A stretch of 64,000 nucleotides of DNA from Paracoccus seriniphilus (lineage in GTDB: Bacteria; Pseudomonadota; Alphaproteobacteria; Rhodobacterales; Rhodobacteraceae). Within the stretch, counting starts at the first letter, position 1; each line of letters begins with the position of its first letter. The position numbers were made by a program, and so were the translations under genes. Of the stretch, positions 26,763 through 36,252 are shown one piece after another. Below the pieces are notes generated by a model. The model was given only the letters and a program-made list of their open reading frames with translations. It searched no databases and was not told the origin of the DNA. The stretch spans positions 540,501 through 604,500 of the forward strand of contig NZ_CP067129.1 in the NCBI RefSeq assembly GCF_028553745.1, in the 5' to 3' direction.

Positions 26763-28505
26763 GTGACCCAATCCTCCCCCTCGACTTCGCTGTTCCGCAG
26801 GCTGTGGTCCGACTACCTCCATGCCCATCGCGGCAAGATGTTGCTCGCCTTTGCGCTGATGACCGTGGAAGGTTCGACCCTTGCGCTGATCTCCTGGATG
26901 CTGAAACCGCTGTTCGACCTTGTTTTCGTCGGAAAGCAGGCCGGGGCTCTGTGGTGGGTCGGCAGCGCGATCTTTGGCATTTTTCTGCTGCGGGCCGTCA
27001 CGCTGGTTGCCAGCCGCGCCATGCTGACGCGGATATCACTGTCGATTTCGACGCAGATGCAGACCGACCTGCTGTCCCATATCATGACACTGGATGGGCG
27101 CTATTTCCGTGACAACCCTCCGGGCGCGGTGATCGAGCGAGTCCAGGGTGATACCATCGCGGTGCAGGGCGTCTGGGCGTCGCTGCTGACCGGGGCGACG
27201 CGGGACGTGATCGCGCTGATCATGCTGTTCGCGGTGACGCTGACGGTTGATCCGCTGTGGACCCTTGCGGCGGTGATCGGTGCCCCACTGCTGATTGCAC
27301 CGGCGGCGCTGGTGCAGCGCTATGTGCGGCGCAAGATGCGACAGAACCGCGTCAATGCCAGCGAGCGTGCGACCCGGCTGGACGAGGTCCTGCATGGCAT
27401 CGCCTCGATCCGGCTGAACCGGGCCGAAGACAGCCAGACCCGGCGCTTCGAAAAGATCGTCGCGCGGATTCGCGATGCGCAGGTCAAGGTGGCGGCGATC
27501 AGTTCTCTGGTTCCGGCGCTGACGGATATTGTCACCGGAATCGGCTTCGTCGCGGTGCTGGCCCTGGGCGGAAACGAGGTCATGGAGGGCGAACGCAGCG
27601 TCGGCGATTTCATGTCCTTCTTCACGGCGCTGGCCTTGGCCTTTCAGCCCTTGCGTCGGTTGGGCGGGCTGGCCGGGACATGGCAGACCGCTGCTGCCAG
27701 CCTGGAACGCATCTATGATGTCTTTGATACCAAGTCGACGATCCGCTCGGGGCCGCGCAAGCAGGCCCCCGACAAGATGTCGATCGAATTGCGCGATGTG
27801 CGCCTGTCCTATGATGATCAGCCGGTTCTGCATGGACTCAGCTTCCGGGCCGAGGCAGGGCAGACCACCGCGCTGGTCGGTCCTTCGGGTGCGGGAAAAT
27901 CCACCGTCTTCAACCTGTTGACGCGGATGGTCGATCCGCTTGATGGGCAGGTCTTGCTGGGGGATGTGCCCGTGTCCGAGTATGATCTGGCGGTGCTGCG
28001 GGACCAGTTTTCGACCGTCGCGCAGGAATCTGCGCTGTTCGATGAAACCCTGCGCGAAAATATCCTGATGGGGCGGCCCGATGCCGGTGAGGCCGAACTG
28101 GACCGCGCCCTGCAGGCCGCTCATGTGGCCGAATTCGTCGGGGGCATGGCGCAAGGGCTGGACAGTCGCGCCGGGCCGCGTGGTTCGGCCCTGTCAGGTG
28201 GTCAGCGTCAGCGCGTGGCCATTGCGCGGGCGGTCCTGCGCGATGCGCCGGTGCTGTTGCTGGACGAGGCGACCAGTGCGCTGGACACCGCCAGCGAACG
28301 TCTGGTCCAGCAGGCACTGGACGATCTGTCCCGCGACCGGACGACACTGGTGATCGCGCATCGTCTCTCGACCATCCGAAGCGCCGACAAGATCGTGGTG
28401 ATCGAGGCCGGACGGGTTGTCGAAGAGGGTGATCATGATCAATTGATGCAAAAGGGTGGTGCCTACGCCCGCCTTGTCGCATTGCAATTCGGAGAAGCCC
28501 CATGA
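26763..28505 (+). CDS. ABC transporter, fused permease and ATPase (MsbA-like exporter)
   Basis: Half-exporter of 580 residues resembling lipid A/lipid flippases. The membrane domain (about six helices, residues 20-310) includes GRYFRDNPPGAVIERVQGDT; the ATPase has Walker A GPSGAGKST, signature LSGGQRQR, Walker B VLLLDEATS and AHRLST. The GTG at 26763 was chosen, with AAGGAG 11 bases upstream; the ATG at 26724 in the same frame is an alternative that adds 13 residues. Its stop overlaps the ygfZ start as ATGA. It is a different lineage from the exporter at 7096. Confidence 0.9.
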   Translation: MTQSSPSTSLFRRLWSDYLHAHRGKMLLAFALMTVEGSTLALISWMLKPLFDLVFVGKQAGALWWVGSAIFGIFLLRAVTLVASRAMLTRISLSISTQMQTDLLSHIMTLDGRYFRDNPPGAVIERVQGDTIAVQGVWASLLTGATRDVIALIMLFAVTLTVDPLWTLAAVIGAPLLIAPAALVQRYVRRKMRQNRVNASERATRLDEVLHGIASIRLNRAEDSQTRRFEKIVARIRDAQVKVAAISSLVPALTDIVTGIGFVAVLALGGNEVMEGERSVGDFMSFFTALALAFQPLRRLGGLAGTWQTAAASLERIYDVFDTKSTIRSGPRKQAPDKMSIELRDVRLSYDDQPVLHGLSFRAEAGQTTALVGPSGAGKSTVFNLLTRMVDPLDGQVLLGDVPVSEYDLAVLRDQFSTVAQESALFDETLRENILMGRPDAGEAELDRALQAAHVAEFVGGMAQGLDSRAGPRGSALSGGQRQRVAIARAVLRDAPVLLLDEATSALDTASERLVQQALDDLSRDRTTLVIAHRLSTIRSADKIVVIEAGRVVEEGDHDQLMQKGGAYARLVALQFGEAP

Positions 28506-29221
28506 ATCGCAGGATCATTCGCTTGAATGGCGAGGACCGCGTGACCTTTCTGCAAGGTCTGGTCACCAATGATGTCACCCGCGCGCCCTGCTGGGCGGCC
28601 TTGCTGACGCCGCAGGGGAAATATCTGGTCGATTTCCTGATCGTGCCGCAGGACGAGGCGCTGTTGCTGGATGTTCACGCCGATCTGGCCGATGATCTGA
28701 TGCGACGGCTGACGATGTACAAGCTGCGCTCCAAGGTCGGGCTGGAGTTTCTGGACATGTCCGTGGGGCGCGGCACCGGGCAGATGCCGGAAGGGGCCAT
28801 TGCCGATCCGCGTCACGATGCGCTTGGCTGGCGACTTTATGGCGGCAGTGGCGATGATGGCAGCGACTGGGATGCGATCCGCGTGGCGCATTGCATCCCT
28901 GAAAGCCTGATCGAGTTGATCCCCAATGAGACCTTCATCCTGGAAGCCGGGTTCGAGCGTCTGCACGGCGTCGATTTCCGCAAGGGTTGCTTTGTCGGGC
29001 AAGAGGTCACCGCCCGGATGAAGCACAAGACCGAATTGCGCAAGGGCCTGACCACCCTGCGGATCGAGGGACATGCCGAGGTCGGCACACCGATCATGCG
29101 CGAGGATCGGGCGGTGGGCACAGTGTTCACGCAGGCAAATGGGCAGGCCATCGCGCATGTCCGCTTTGACCGCGTCGGCGAGGGCATGATCGCCGGTGAG
29201 GCGCGGTTGTCGCCGCAATGA
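28502..29221 (+). CDS. ygfZ: Folate-binding protein YgfZ (iron-sulfur cluster assembly factor)
   Basis: GcvT-like tetrahydrofolate-binding protein of 239 residues that helps mature or repair certain Fe-S enzymes. The family signature KGCFVGQEVTARM, with its conserved Cys, is present, as are FLQGLVTNDV and LLTPQGKYLVDFLI. It overlaps the upstream exporter and the downstream dinB by four bases each, so the three are a translationally coupled operon. YgfZ matures MiaB-type enzymes in E. coli; the target here is not known. Confidence 0.92.
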   Translation: MNRRIIRLNGEDRVTFLQGLVTNDVTRAPCWAALLTPQGKYLVDFLIVPQDEALLLDVHADLADDLMRRLTMYKLRSKVGLEFLDMSVGRGTGQMPEGAIADPRHDALGWRLYGGSGDDGSDWDAIRVAHCIPESLIELIPNETFILEAGFERLHGVDFRKGCFVGQEVTARMKHKTELRKGLTTLRIEGHAEVGTPIMREDRAVGTVFTQANGQAIAHVRFDRVGEGMIAGEARLSPQ

Positions 29222-30330
29222 CCCAAGGGGCCGACATGGCCCCGGATGCGGCTCCGCCTCTGCGCAAGATCATCCATATCGACATGGATGCCTTTTTTGC
29301 CTCGGTCGAACAGCGCGACCATCCGGAGTTGCGGGGCAAACCCGTGGCGGTCGGTGGCTCATCGCTGCGCGGGGTGGTCGCCGCGGCCAGCTATGAGGCG
29401 CGGGTCTTCGGGGTGCGCTCGGCCATGCCATCGGTGCGGGCGGCGCGGCTTTGTCCCGATCTGATCTTCGTGAAGCACCGCTTCGAGGTCTATCGCGCCG
29501 TCAGTGCACAGATCCGTGACATTTTTGCCGATTACACGCCCCAGATCGAACCGCTGTCGCTGGATGAGGCATATCTGGATGTCACCGATCACCTGTGGGA
29601 GGGGCAGACGGCCACGCAGGTTGCGCGGGAGATCCGCCAGAGGATACGCGAGACGACCCAACTGACCGCCAGCGCGGGGGTCAGCTACAACAAGTTTCTG
29701 GCCAAGCTGGCTTCGGATCAGAACAAGCCGGATGGTCTTTGCGTCATCACGCCAGAACGCGGCCCGGATTTCGTCCTGAACCTGCCGGTGGGAAAGTTCC
29801 ACGGCATCGGCCCGCAGACCGCCAGAAAGATGAACGCCATGGGAATCCGCACCGGCGCGGATCTGCGTGCGCAGGATCTGGAGTTTCTGATCCGCCGCTT
29901 TGGCAAATCGGGCAGATACTATTGGAACATCTCGCGAGGAATTGATCATCGGGAAGTCCGGCCCGATCGCATCCGAAAATCGGTGGGGGCCGAAAACACC
30001 TACTTCACCGACCTGATGACTGTGGCGGAAATTGACGAGGCGCTGGCTCCGCTGGCCAACAAGGTCTGGCGTCATGTCTCCAGGCATGAATTGCAGGGGC
30101 GTACCGTCACAGTGAAAGTGAAATTCGCAGATTTCCAGCAGGTCACCCGTGCCCGCAGCTTGCCGCGAGCCGTCGCGTCAGAGGCTGAAATGCTGTCGCT
30201 GGCGCGGGAACTGGCGCGCCTGGTGCTTCCCGATCCGCGCGGGGCGCGGCTTCTGGGGATCACATTGTCGGGATTTGATCACGAGGAAGGCAGCGATCCC
30301 GACCAGTTGGACCTGTTCGACGATCTATAG
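29218..30330 (+). CDS. dinB: DNA polymerase IV
   Basis: Y-family translesion polymerase of 370 residues. The active site shows IDMDAFFASVEQ, SLDEAYLDVT (the catalytic Asp-Glu pair) and SAGVSYNKFLAKLASDQNKPDG. The helix-hairpin-helix and little-finger regions follow, and the C-terminus carries the beta-clamp-binding motif QLDLF. It is translated from an ATGA overlap with ygfZ, so its expression should follow that operon and not only a damage response. No LexA-like site is visible near it, as expected for an internal operon gene. Confidence 0.96.
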   Translation: MTQGADMAPDAAPPLRKIIHIDMDAFFASVEQRDHPELRGKPVAVGGSSLRGVVAAASYEARVFGVRSAMPSVRAARLCPDLIFVKHRFEVYRAVSAQIRDIFADYTPQIEPLSLDEAYLDVTDHLWEGQTATQVAREIRQRIRETTQLTASAGVSYNKFLAKLASDQNKPDGLCVITPERGPDFVLNLPVGKFHGIGPQTARKMNAMGIRTGADLRAQDLEFLIRRFGKSGRYYWNISRGIDHREVRPDRIRKSVGAENTYFTDLMTVAEIDEALAPLANKVWRHVSRHELQGRTVTVKVKFADFQQVTRARSLPRAVASEAEMLSLARELARLVLPDPRGARLLGITLSGFDHEEGSDPDQLDLFDDL

Positions 30331-30349
30331 TCCTGCGGATCCAAACCCT

Positions 30350-30394
30350 TGTGCAAAAACAAAAATGCGCCCCGCAGCGATGCCGGGGGCGCAT
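30350..30394 (-). terminator. Rho-independent terminator of efp
   Basis: Stem ATGCGCCCC / GGGGCGCAT (30365-30373 and 30386-30394) with a 12-base loop. On the minus strand it is followed by a T-rich run (TTTTGTTTTTGC), the classical form for the efp transcript. It lies between convergent dinB and efp. Confidence 0.8.
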
Positions 30395-30419
30395 GGCGTG
30401 AAAATGCGGTCGCCCGCGA

Positions 30420-30983
30420 TCAGGCGCGTTCGCTGTATTCGAACAACTCGGTATTCACGACGATGCTTTCACCTTCTCCGACGAAGGGCGGGATCATGAT
30501 CCGCACACCATTGTCCAGGATTGCCGGCTTGTAGCTGTTGGCTGCGGTCTGACCCTTCACCACCGGCTCGGTCTCGACGACCTTGCAGGTGACTTTCTGG
30601 GGCAGGGACACCGACAGGGCCTCGTCGCCGTAATATTCGATGGTCGCGGTCATGCCGTCTTGCAGGAAGGGGCGGCGTTCGCCCAGCAGCTCGGCATCCA
30701 GCTCGGTCTGTTCGAAGGTCTCGCTGTCCATGAAGACAAGGCGACCATCGGTTTCATACAGGAATTGCTGGTCTTTCTGGTCCAGACGGACGCGCTCGAC
30801 CTTGTCTTCGCTGCGGAAGCGCTCGTTCAGTTTGCGACCGTCGCGCAGGTTCTTCATTTCGACCTGGGCGAAAGCGCCGCCCTTGCCGGGTTTGACGTGA
30901 TTGACTTTCACGGCGGCCCAAAGGCCTCCGTCATGCTCCAGCACGTTGCCGGGGCGAATTTCATTGCCGTTTATCTTGGGCAT
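30420..30983 (-). CDS. efp: Elongation factor P
   Basis: Relieves ribosome stalling at polyproline stretches. The 187-residue protein begins [12 protein letters not shown] and has the modification-loop Lys34 in KPGKGGA, which in many bacteria is beta-lysylated. No epmA or epmB is in the window, so the modification state is unknown. It stands alone with its own strong promoter and terminator. Confidence 0.97.
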   Translation of the reverse strand: MPKINGNEIRPGNVLEHDGGLWAAVKVNHVKPGKGGAFAQVEMKNLRDGRKLNERFRSEDKVERVRLDQKDQQFLYETDGRLVFMDSETFEQTELDAELLGERRPFLQDGMTATIEYYGDEALSVSLPQKVTCKVVETEPVVKGQTAANSYKPAILDNGVRIMIPPFVGEGESIVVNTELFEYSERA

Positions 30984-31344
30984 GGCGCGAACTCTTGCGA
31001 TGAAGTGGGGATTCCTGCCGTCCAGACGTTGAACGGCGCTGCCTCTGCCCTATATCGGGGGCTGGGGTCAGTGGCAACCGGAACGCTTTTGACCCGTTGT
31101 CAAGGTATGACCGAACGCAGGCGAAATGCCAATTTGTCGCAATCAGGCAGATTTTTCATGATTTTTACATGTGATGCGCGATATGCATGGCAGCCATGCG
31201 GGTGAGGGAATACCGAATCGGGGTCGAACTGTTCTAAGGCAGGCGGCACCGTCGAAGAAACGGAATGAAATCACGCGGGGATGGCTGTCGTTATTCCCGC
31301 CGGGCCTGTGCCGACTCCAGTGCCAAGATAGATGGACGAATAAA
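30984..31344. other. Intergenic region of 361 bases between divergent efp and the DUF6280-like gene
   Basis: It holds the efp promoter (31049-31077). Further right there is an AT-richer patch around 31130-31190 (GATTTTTCATGATTTTTACATG). I saw no tRNA-like fold, gene or convincing promoter for the rightward gene in it. A small repeat TTGAC / GTCAA lies near 31089-31103. Confidence 0.6.
31049..31077 (-). promoter_or_regulatory. Predicted promoter of efp
   Basis: Minus strand: -35 TTGCCA (31077-31072), 17-base spacer, -10 TATAGG (31054-31049). The leader would be about 58 bases. Confidence 0.65.
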
Positions 31345-31671
31345 ATGCGCGATTTTGTTGATGGTTCTGCCTTTAATTTCGAACAAGGCCAGCGTGCCCG
31401 CAAGCTTTTTGCGGCGGTTGTGCTTGCAGCTTTGGACGATGCCATCGCAGATGATAAAAAATACGGCAATGGTCCTGAACAAATAGCACGTTGGGCACGC
31501 TCGCGCGATGGCCGCGAAGTCTTGAGCTGCGCTGGCATCGATCCGAACGAGCGAGTCGTGAAGGGTCTGATGGAATTCGTGTCCAAAGGCGTGCGGACTT
31601 CGGTCGCGCTGTCGCGTGAAGAGAGCGAGCGCCGCATGGCCGCCGAAGCCGAAGAGGCCGAAGCCGCCTGA
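31345..31671 (+). CDS. Small conserved protein, DUF6280-like
   Basis: Protein of 108 residues beginning MRDFVDGSAFNFEQG. It has two helical stretches (RARKLFAAVVLAALDDAI; NERVVKGLMEFVSKGV), the motif GPEQIARWARSRDGREVLSCAGIDP in outline, and an acidic Ala/Glu-rich tail. I associate it with an uncharacterised protein (DUF6280) seen in Rhodobacteraceae, but the assignment rests on memory. The function is unknown. It is soluble, with one Cys. Its long 5' region suggests a regulated leader. A good terminator follows. Confidence 0.75.
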   Translation: MRDFVDGSAFNFEQGQRARKLFAAVVLAALDDAIADDKKYGNGPEQIARWARSRDGREVLSCAGIDPNERVVKGLMEFVSKGVRTSVALSREESERRMAAEAEEAEAA

Positions 31672-31694
31672 CGACCGTCCGATCGCGTTTTCTT

Positions 31695-31730
31695 GAAGCC
31701 GCTCTTGGTGAAGGGCGGCTTCTTTGTTTT
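31695..31730 (+). terminator. Rho-independent terminator after the DUF6280-like gene
   Basis: Stem GAAGCCGC / GCGGCTTC (31695-31702 and 31715-31722) with a 12-base loop, followed by TTTGTTTT. Confidence 0.8.
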
Positions 31731-31778
31731 CGCGGATTTGGCGTTGCGGCATGTTTGCGCTGCGGTGGCGGCGCGGCA

Positions 31779-31806
31779 TTGGCAAACAGGGCCAGCGCAG
31801 TATAAG
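31779..31806 (+). promoter_or_regulatory. Predicted promoter of the yfgM-bamB-der operon
   Basis: -35 TTGGCA (31779-31784), 16-base spacer, -10 TATAAG (31801-31806). Both boxes match five of six consensus bases. The leader would be about 27 bases. Confidence 0.6.
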
Positions 31807-31839
31807 ACAATCAGCAGATCAACTTAGCGGACGGCGGCA

Positions 31840-32508
31840 ATGGCCAACCAGAATGACAGCTTTATCGATGAAGTGACCGAAGACCTTCGGCGCGATCGCC
31901 TGTTCGGTTTGTTCCGGCGCTATGGCTGGATTGCGATTCTTTTCGTGCTGTTGCTGGTTGGCGGCGTTACCTTCCGCGAAATTTCCCAATCTCGCGCACA
32001 GGCCGAGGCCGAAGCCTGGGGCGATGCTGTCCTGATGGCCGAGGAATCCGGCGATCCGGCGGCCATTCTGAAAGTCGATTCCGCAGGTCGCGAAGGCCGC
32101 GAGGCTCTGGCTGGTCTGCTTGCAGCCGCCGGATGGGTGGAAAACGGCAGCACGGATGCCGCTGCCGAGGCGCTGCAATCCATCGCGAGTGATGAAAATA
32201 CGGATTCCCTGTTGCATGATCTGGCCGAACTCAAGCTGGTCATGCTGAACGGCGCAAAGATGGACCCCTCGCGTCGTGACGCGGTTTTGACGCGCCTGTC
32301 GCAGACCGGCGCACCCTTCGAATTGCTGGCTCTTGAACAAAAGGCCGTGGCCTTGATCGAGGCGGGTCGGGATGAGGATGCGATCACCCTGATCCGCCAG
32401 ATCCAGCAGAAAGACGGGCTGAGCGAAGCCTTGCGGATGCGGCTGTCCGAAATGATGATCGCCTTGGGAGTCGAACCCGAGGCGCTCCCCTCGCATTCGG
32501 CTGGTTGA
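31840..32508 (+). CDS. YfgM/CpoB-like membrane-anchored TPR protein
   Basis: Inner-membrane protein of 222 residues with one N-terminal membrane helix (YGWIAILFVLLLVGGVTF, about residues 28-45) and a periplasmic helical repeat domain. This resembles YfgM, the ancillary SecYEG subunit that passes substrates to periplasmic chaperones. The order yfgM-bamB-der is the same as in E. coli (yfgM-bamB-der), which supports the assignment more than the sequence does. Confidence 0.8.
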   Translation: MANQNDSFIDEVTEDLRRDRLFGLFRRYGWIAILFVLLLVGGVTFREISQSRAQAEAEAWGDAVLMAEESGDPAAILKVDSAGREGREALAGLLAAAGWVENGSTDAAAEALQSIASDENTDSLLHDLAELKLVMLNGAKMDPSRRDAVLTRLSQTGAPFELLALEQKAVALIEAGRDEDAITLIRQIQQKDGLSEALRMRLSEMMIALGVEPEALPSHSAG

Positions 32509-32551
32509 GGCAGGATCGCGGGACCATGATGCAGATCAGGAAAGCACAAGG

Positions 32552-33877
32552 ATGACCGGCATGTTGCGAATGACGATTGCTTTTGCGGCCGCGCTTGGCC
32601 TGTCGGCATGTGGCGAACGGGAAGTTATCCTGCCCGGAGAGCGGCTGGATCCGCTGGCCGTGACCTCTCCGGATGGTCCGGCGGTCGTGGGGCCCGCCGG
32701 GGTCAGCTCGACGGCGCTGAACCTGGCGGCACCGCGGGTCAATGGCGAATGGACACATCGGGGTGGCAACGCCGCCCATCAGCCCGGCCATGTGGCACTG
32801 GGTGCCGGAACGAACCGCGTCTGGTCGAATGCGATCGGGCAGGGCAATGACCGGCGTTTTCGTATTTCCGCCGATCCCGTCGTGGCCGCAGGCCGGGTGT
32901 TCACGCTGGACAGCCATGCCCGCGTGACGGCCACGGCACTGTCGGGGGGGACCGCATGGTCCACCGATGTCACGCCGGTCCTGGAAAGCACGGAAAGCGC
33001 CTCGGGCGGCGGATTGGCCTATGAGGGCGGGCGGGTCTTCGTCTCGACCGGATTCGGCGAATTGGTCGCATTGGATGCCACCAGCGGTGCCATCATCTGG
33101 CGGCAACGCGTGGATGCGCCCGTGGCAGGCGGTCCCGCCGTGTCGAACGGCGTCGTCTATGTCGTCGCGCGCAACAATATCGGCTGGGCGGTTCGCGCCA
33201 GCGACGGCAAGGTTCTGTGGCAAAGCTCGGGCACGCCTTCGACTGCGGGTGTGATGGGCGTGGCGGTTCCGGCCGTTCAGGGCGATACCGTGGTCTTCCC
33301 CTTCTCTTCGGGGCAGTTGCTGGCTGTTGATGCGGAAGACGGCCTGACCCGCTGGACGGCGCAGGTGGCCGGCAAACGCACCGGTCGCGCGATCACCGTC
33401 ATTCGCGACATGACCGGAGATCCGGTGATTTCCTCGGGCGTGGTCTATGGCGGCACCTCGTCCGGGCGCATCAATGCTGTCGAACTGGCCAGTGGGACTG
33501 AAATATGGTCGTCGCGCGACGGGGCCAGCAGCCCGGTCGTCGTGGCCGGTGGTTCGGTCTTTGCCGTCAATGATCAGGCTCAGCTGATCCGGCTGGACGC
33601 CGCCACGGGTGGTGTGATCTGGCGGATCGATCTGCCCTACTACACGGACGAGAAAACCAAGAAACAAGACCGGATTTATGCGCATTTCGGCCCGGTTCTG
33701 GCCGGAGGCCGGTTGTTCGTTGCATCGTCTGACGGTGTATTGCGTGTCTTCGATCCCGCGTCGGGGCGGTTGATCGGGCAAACTGCCATTCCGGGCGGGG
33801 CGGCCTCTGCGCCGGTCGTTGCCGGTCAAACCCTTTATGTCGTCTCCCGTGACGGCCAGTTGCACGCATTCAGATGA
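32552..33877 (+). CDS. BamB-like PQQ-repeat beta-propeller lipoprotein
   Basis: Outer-membrane lipoprotein of 441 residues resembling BamB of the beta-barrel assembly machine. The signal peptide ends at an LSAC lipobox with Cys at about residue 20, and repeated blades are visible as [43 protein letters not shown] and [13 protein letters not shown]. The ATG at 32552 or the one at 32561 may be the start; both keep the signal. The stop overlaps the der ATG by four bases. Confidence 0.88.
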   Translation: MTGMLRMTIAFAAALGLSACGEREVILPGERLDPLAVTSPDGPAVVGPAGVSSTALNLAAPRVNGEWTHRGGNAAHQPGHVALGAGTNRVWSNAIGQGNDRRFRISADPVVAAGRVFTLDSHARVTATALSGGTAWSTDVTPVLESTESASGGGLAYEGGRVFVSTGFGELVALDATSGAIIWRQRVDAPVAGGPAVSNGVVYVVARNNIGWAVRASDGKVLWQSSGTPSTAGVMGVAVPAVQGDTVVFPFSSGQLLAVDAEDGLTRWTAQVAGKRTGRAITVIRDMTGDPVISSGVVYGGTSSGRINAVELASGTEIWSSRDGASSPVVVAGGSVFAVNDQAQLIRLDAATGGVIWRIDLPYYTDEKTKKQDRIYAHFGPVLAGGRLFVASSDGVLRVFDPASGRLIGQTAIPGGAASAPVVAGQTLYVVSRDGQLHAFR

Positions 33878-35358
33878 CATTTACACTTGCCATTGTTGGC
33901 CGCCCCAATGTGGGAAAATCGACCTTGTTCAACCGTCTGGTGGGCAAGAAGCTGGCGTTGGTCGATGACCAGCCCGGCGTGACGCGCGATCTGCGCGAAG
34001 GTGCGGGACGTCTTGGCGACCTGCGCTTCATCGTGATCGACAGCGCCGGTCTGGAAATCGCCGATGACGACAGCCTTCAGGGTCGCATGCGGCGTCTGAC
34101 CGAACGGGCCGTGGATGAGGCCGATATCTGCCTGTTCGTGATTGACGCGCGGGTTGGTGTCACGGCTGCTGACGAATATTTCGCGGATATCCTGCGCCGC
34201 CGGGCCAGACATGTGATCGTGGCCGCCAATAAGTCCGAGGGCCGTGCGGGCGAAAGCGGCGCGATGGAGGCCTATGCGCTGGGGCTGGGTGATCCGCTGC
34301 GGATTTCGGCCGAACATGGCGAAGGTTTCGATGATCTCTATGCGGTTCTTGCCCCCTTGGCCGATCAGGTCGAGGTGGAACGCCCCGCACCCATTGCCCC
34401 CGAGGTCGATGTCGAACTGTCCGAGGCCGATGCCGAAAGTGGCGAAGGTGCCGAGGCCTGGCGGCCTTCGGCAGAACGTCCCCTGCAGCTTGCGGTCATC
34501 GGTCGCCCCAATGCGGGCAAATCGACATTGATCAACAAGATCATTGGTGAAGACAGGCTTCTGACCGGCCCCGAGGCGGGAATCACGCGCGATTCCATCA
34601 GCGTGACCACCGAGTTCATGTCTACGCCGATGCGGATCTTCGATACCGCCGGGATGCGCAAACGCGCCAAGGTGACCGACAAGGTTGAAAAACTGTCCGT
34701 CGCGGACGGCCTGCGCGCCGTGCGTTTTGCCGAAGTGGTCGTCGTGCTGCTGGACGTGGCGATTCCCTTCGAACAACAGGATCTGCGGATCGCCGATTTC
34801 GCCGAAAGCGAAGGTCGGGCGGTCGTGGTTGCGGCGAACAAATGGGATCTTGAAGACGACAAGCCTCACAAGCTGAACGAGTTGCGCCAGAGCTTCGAAA
34901 AGCTGCTGCCGCAGCTGAAGGGGGCACCGCTGGTGACGGTCTCGGCCCGCACGGGCAAGGGGCTGGATCGCCTGCACAATGCCATCATCAAGGCGCATGA
35001 GGTCTGGAACCGGCGCGTTTCGACGGCGCGTCTGAACCGTTGGCTGGGTGACATGACCGAAAGCCATCCGCCCCCCGCGCCCGGTGGCCGGCGCATCCGG
35101 CTGCGCTACATGACGCAGGTCAAGACGCGTCCGCCAGCCTTCATCGTGAAGGCGACGCATACCGACAAGCTGCCGGAAAGCTATCAGCGCTATCTGGTGA
35201 ATGGTCTGCGGCAGGATTTCGACATGCCCGGGACGCCGATTCGGCTGTTCTTCCGTGATCAGGGCGTCTCGAACCCCTATCGGGCCAAGGCAAACAAGAT
35301 CAACCAGTCGGGCGCGCTGTCCAAGCACAAGAAGCGCCAGCGCCCCAAGGGCAGCTAG
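33874..35358 (+). CDS. der: Ribosome biogenesis GTPase Der (EngA)
   Basis: Tandem-GTPase ribosome-assembly factor (494 residues) acting on the 50S subunit. G1 of the first domain is GRPNVGKST (residues 8-16) with VIDSAG as G3; the second domain has GRPNAGKST and DTAGMRKR, with NKWDLE as G4. The C-terminal KH-like domain is present. An acidic linker separates the G domains ([16 protein letters not shown]). It is coupled to bamB by ATGA, and its stop codon lies in a hairpin shared with the convergent gene. Confidence 0.97.
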   Translation: MTFTLAIVGRPNVGKSTLFNRLVGKKLALVDDQPGVTRDLREGAGRLGDLRFIVIDSAGLEIADDDSLQGRMRRLTERAVDEADICLFVIDARVGVTAADEYFADILRRRARHVIVAANKSEGRAGESGAMEAYALGLGDPLRISAEHGEGFDDLYAVLAPLADQVEVERPAPIAPEVDVELSEADAESGEGAEAWRPSAERPLQLAVIGRPNAGKSTLINKIIGEDRLLTGPEAGITRDSISVTTEFMSTPMRIFDTAGMRKRAKVTDKVEKLSVADGLRAVRFAEVVVVLLDVAIPFEQQDLRIADFAESEGRAVVVAANKWDLEDDKPHKLNELRQSFEKLLPQLKGAPLVTVSARTGKGLDRLHNAIIKAHEVWNRRVSTARLNRWLGDMTESHPPPAPGGRRIRLRYMTQVKTRPPAFIVKATHTDKLPESYQRYLVNGLRQDFDMPGTPIRLFFRDQGVSNPYRAKANKINQSGALSKHKKRQRPKGS

Positions 35359-35372
35359 GCCCAGCCTAGCTG
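35352..35372. terminator. Perfect hairpin spanning both stop codons of convergent der and membrane-protein genes
   Basis: Nine-base perfect repeat CAGCTAGGC / GCCTAGCTG with a CCA loop. The der TAG (35356-35358) lies in the left arm and the minus-strand TAG (35368-35366) in the right arm. There is no T-run, so a terminator role is likely but weakly supported. Confidence 0.5.
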
Positions 35373-36085
35373 GCGGCGCGGATCAGCACGGCTGTCATGG
35401 CCGTGATACCCAGAATGCAGGCGATTGCGGTGACCGGGTCATGGATCATGGTTGTCACCGCAATTGCGCAGAACCCCGAGATCACGGCGATGGAAAAGGC
35501 CACCTGCCGTCCCAGTTGAAGCTGGGCGGTCATGCCTGCGCCCGAGGCGACCAGGATGCCCAGAATCGAGGCTTGCGCGGGTGCCATTTCCAGGCTTCCG
35601 GCAAGGGCCGAGGCCAGCAGGGCTGTGGCAATCACCAGCGACCAGCCGGCGACAAAGCCGATGGCCGGCCGGTTCTGATCGGTTGCGCAGCGTGTCGCGT
35701 GATAGGCCAGGGCTGCCGCGACAAGACCTGTCAGGGCCGCCAGCCAGGGGGCCGGCTGTGCAAGCCAAGGCCACAATGCATGCAAAACCAGCGCCGCCGA
35801 GAATCCGGGCCAGACGAGTTGCCGGAGATCTTGTGATCGGCCTTCCGGTTCGGACGGATCCTGCCACTGCCCGATCGTGTCCAGAACCAGCAAGGCCCAC
35901 AGGATCAGAAGCAGCGCCCAAAGCATGATACTGGCCGGATGCAAGTATAGCTGCACCATCTGAACCGCCCCGGAAGCGTCGGGTTGCTGCACGCCTTGGT
36001 TGTCGGGGTGCGCGAGATAGGCAAGATTGCTGCCGACAAAGACGGTCACGGACAAGAACTGAGTGAAAAATACCGCGCGTTTCAT
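35366..36085 (-). CDS. Uncharacterised multi-pass membrane protein
   Basis: Very hydrophobic protein of 239 residues with about seven predicted membrane helices, for example ASIMLWALLLILWALLVL and PAIGFVAGWSLVIATALLA. The first helix (FFTQFLSVTVFVGSNLAYL) may act as a signal anchor. The layout and Trp-rich helices faintly resemble TspO/MBR-type sensory proteins, but I cannot confirm this. It lies 167 bases downstream of serS on the same strand and may share its transcript. Its end is convergent with der. Confidence 0.65.
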   Translation of the reverse strand: MKRAVFFTQFLSVTVFVGSNLAYLAHPDNQGVQQPDASGAVQMVQLYLHPASIMLWALLLILWALLVLDTIGQWQDPSEPEGRSQDLRQLVWPGFSAALVLHALWPWLAQPAPWLAALTGLVAAALAYHATRCATDQNRPAIGFVAGWSLVIATALLASALAGSLEMAPAQASILGILVASGAGMTAQLQLGRQVAFSIAVISGFCAIAVTTMIHDPVTAIACILGITAMTAVLIRAAS

Positions 36086-36252
36086 GTCAGGTGAACGCCG
36101 CCAGGGGCCGTTGGGTTGCTCTGTCTCGGCAGTGAAACGGCAATATTGTCGGCAATGCTTTCAGCTGTGGCGGATTTGCCCGGATGGTGCCGGACGCATC
36201 GTCGGATCACGGGGTGGGAATCCGCTCCGTGATCCGGAAATTCCTGCAAGGT

